A DNA stretch of 10,697 nucleotides from Lysobacteraceae bacterium (GTDB lineage Bacteria > Pseudomonadota > Gammaproteobacteria > Xanthomonadales > Xanthomonadaceae), in NCBI GenBank assembly GCA_017990865.1, contig JAGNNB010000067.1, positions 1 to 10,697 of the forward strand, in the 5' to 3' direction. The notes beneath the pieces were generated by a model. It did no database searches and was not told where the DNA came from. It worked only from the letters and a program-made list of their open reading frames with translations. Position numbers and translations under genes: made by a program. Each line of letters opens with the position of its first letter. The stretch's first letter is position 1. Below are positions 9,797-10,697 of the stretch, piece after piece.

Positions 9797-10023
9797 CGCT
9801 GCGCCCGAGCCGATTCGGAATCGACAGTCGAATGGCCTATCGAATCGCGGATCGATTTGCCTATCGAGGCGTCTGAGCGCGCGACGCATGCGAAATGCCG
9901 ACCGTTCGTCGGAAAAGCAACCTTTGCGCTGGCGGCCCGCGCTGCCCGGCGTATAAGCCGAAAGCGTCCCCGCGCTTTGCGGCGCGTCGGATACGGAATA
10001 CCACCGACTTCGGGAGAACGCTC
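9797..10023 (+). promoter_or_regulatory. Gap between truD and the lipoprotein gene; weak candidate promoter
   Basis: This 227-bp gap holds the 12-bp periodic tract and, at 9952-9957, a TATAAG hexamer that resembles a -10 box and would start transcription about 60 nt before the lipoprotein gene. No -35 hexamer of acceptable quality lies 16-18 nt upstream. I see no intrinsic terminator for the truD operon and no RNA gene here. Confidence 0.3.
9828..9875. repeat. Degenerate 12-bp tandem periodicity after truD
   Basis: TCGA recurs at 9828, 9840, 9852 and 9864, exactly every 12 bp (a further one is at 9821). Within it GCCTATCGA occurs at 9835-9843 and 9859-9867, 24 bp apart. One plus-strand frame reads as R-x-A-Y/D tetrapeptides (RMAY RIAD RFAY) before a stop, but that frame runs on from out of frame in truD and is not taken as a gene. 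Confidence 0.5.
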
Positions 10024-10275
10024 ATGAACGTCAAGTATTGCGCAGCCATCGTCGCGCTGGCGGCGCTTTCGCTGTCCGGCTGCAAGACCACCGAGAGCGC
10101 CGCGATGGCGCGGCCCGACGACGCGGCGCCCAAGACCGGCACGACGTACGATCCGCGCATCGAAGTGGATGCCGCTTACGTGTCCCAAGTGCAAAAACTC
10201 GCGATGCGTCGCGGTGTGTTCGTGCGCTGGGTGAACAAGCCGGTTAAACGCATCGTCGATCAAAACGAGCAATAA
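10024..10275 (+). CDS. Small predicted lipoprotein, function unknown
   Basis: An 83-residue product with a clear type II signal peptide: MNVKY, hydrophobic core (about 6-17), and lipobox LSGC with acylation expected at C20; residues after the Cys are KTTES, with no Asp at +2, so outer-membrane sorting would be expected by the usual rule. The mature part has a disordered Ala/Pro/Asp stretch, then a compact conserved-looking end DAAYVSQVQKLAMRRGVFVRWVNKPVKRI. I recall small Xanthomonadales proteins with a similar RG-x-x-V-x-WVN-x-P-x-KR ending but no assigned function. GGGAG 7 nt before ATG 10024 supports the start; in-frame codons further upstream lack a signal peptide. It stands alone, separated by 227 bp from truD and facing a convergent gene. 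Confidence 0.85.
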   Translation: MNVKYCAAIVALAALSLSGCKTTESAAMARPDDAAPKTGTTYDPRIEVDAAYVSQVQKLAMRRGVFVRWVNKPVKRIVDQNEQ

Positions 10276-10280
10276 CGAAT

Positions 10281-10323
10281 CGCGCCCAGCCGCGGCCTCG
10301 ATTCCGCGGCGGTCGTGGGCGCG
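10281..10323. other. GC-rich hairpin between two convergent genes
   Basis: Nested stems CGCGCCC (10281-10287) with GGGCGCG (10317-10323), and GCCGCGG (10289-10295) with CCGCGGC (10304-10310), around the loop CCTCGATT. It starts 5 bp after the lipoprotein stop and lies between convergent genes, the place for a shared terminator, but neither strand has a T run after it. It may stop 3' decay or pause polymerase. Confidence 0.5.
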
Positions 10324-10368
10324 CGGCGGTGCCGGAACGGCGTACGAAACGAGGCGTGGGCCGTCGCC

Positions 10369-10697
10369 TCAAATGCCGTAGCGTTCGATCGCTGCGCTGT
10401 GCGGTTGTGTGTCCGCGCCGCAGGCTTCGGCCAGAGGAAGCCACGTGAGCCGGTGTTCCCAAGCGGCGCATGCCTCGCCGAGCGCCGAATCGATGTGCGC
10501 TGCGGGTATCGATTCGGGCGCGGACAAAGTGAACACGATGCCCGGTAATTCCGCCATGTCGCGTTCGCGGTCCGCGAGCCGGTAAGCCTCGCCGCTGTGG
10601 ATCCAGAGTCGCCAGCCGCGCGCTTCGATACTGTCGCGGAAAGCGTCGAACGCTTCGCCGCCTGGATGCGGACCGTCGACGACCCAACTTTTTCCGA
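10369..10697 (-). CDS. C-terminal part of an unidentified protein; runs off the window
   Basis: The minus strand is open from the right edge to a TGA at 10371-10369, giving 108 visible residues (first full codon at 10695-10693). The sequence begins GKSWVVDGPHPGGEAFDAFR and ends ADTQPHSAAIERYGI. Composition is balanced, with several Trp (SWVVDG, GWRLWIH, AAWEHRLTW) and normal charge, unlike the Arg-rich or Ser-rich overlapping frames, which is why I take it as coding. The start lies outside the window; an internal ATG at 10557 is probably not the start because the upstream part reads like the same protein. I do not recognise the family. It is convergent to the lipoprotein gene. Confidence 0.65.
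   Translation of the reverse strand, partial: GKSWVVDGPHPGGEAFDAFRDSIEARGWRLWIHSGEAYRLADRERDMAELPGIVFTLSAPESIPAAHIDSALGEACAAWEHRLTWLPLAEACGADTQPHSAAIERYGI

Noticed and set aside
10244..10687. An Arg-rich minus-strand frame at the right edge overlapping the partial gene
   Set aside because: It shares the strand but not the frame of the better-balanced reading at 10369-10697, is very Arg-rich, and overlaps the lipoprotein gene end.

Overview
The window looks like a chromosomal housekeeping segment of a high-GC gammaproteobacterium, most likely of the Xanthomonadales (Lysobacteraceae). This rests on strong G/C bias at third codon positions, gammaproteobacterial-type ParE, FtsB and TruD sequences, the run pyrG-kdsA-eno-ftsB-ispD-ispF-truD, and palindromic intergenic repeats of a kind common in that group. 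The taxonomic call is an inference from memory of families and gene order; no database search was made.

Layout. Positions 1-1706 are on the minus strand: an exported protein of unknown function (993-1706) followed 10 bp later by the 5' two-thirds or so of parE (topoisomerase IV subunit B), which runs off the left edge. A 181-bp divergent intergenic region separates these from a small exported Lys/Glu/Ala-rich protein (1888-2202), which ends in a textbook intrinsic terminator (2246-2276). From 2375 to 9796 eight genes run in one direction: pyrG (CTP), kdsA (KDO for LPS), eno (glycolysis, phosphoenolpyruvate), ftsB (divisome), ispD, a double zinc-ribbon protein of unknown function, ispF (both isp genes belong to the MEP isoprenoid pathway) and truD (tRNA pseudouridine 13). 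A small lipoprotein gene follows (10024-10275), then a convergent partial gene of unknown function at the right edge.

How the genes fit together. Enolase makes phosphoenolpyruvate, a substrate of KdsA. The CTP made by PyrG is used by IspD and also by CMP-KDO synthesis, so the cluster links nucleotide, envelope and isoprenoid supply with division. Translational coupling is dense: ftsB/ispD overlap in GTGA, ispD/zinc-ribbon overlap in ATGA, and zinc-ribbon/ispF are 4 nt apart. Two wider gaps (pyrG-kdsA and ispF-truD) are each crossed by a short open frame that starts at the upstream stop codon and ends on the downstream start codon.

Most interesting non-gene content: a large imperfect inverted repeat between pyrG and kdsA, with a perfect Shine-Dalgarno stranded at the end of pyrG; a pair of identical 18-bp palindromes in mirrored arrangement between kdsA and eno (REP/BIME-like); and a short 12-bp periodic tract after truD. 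I see no CRISPR array, tRNA, rRNA, integrase, transposase or convincing new defence system. The best candidate for undescribed biology is the zinc-ribbon protein wedged between ispD and ispF.
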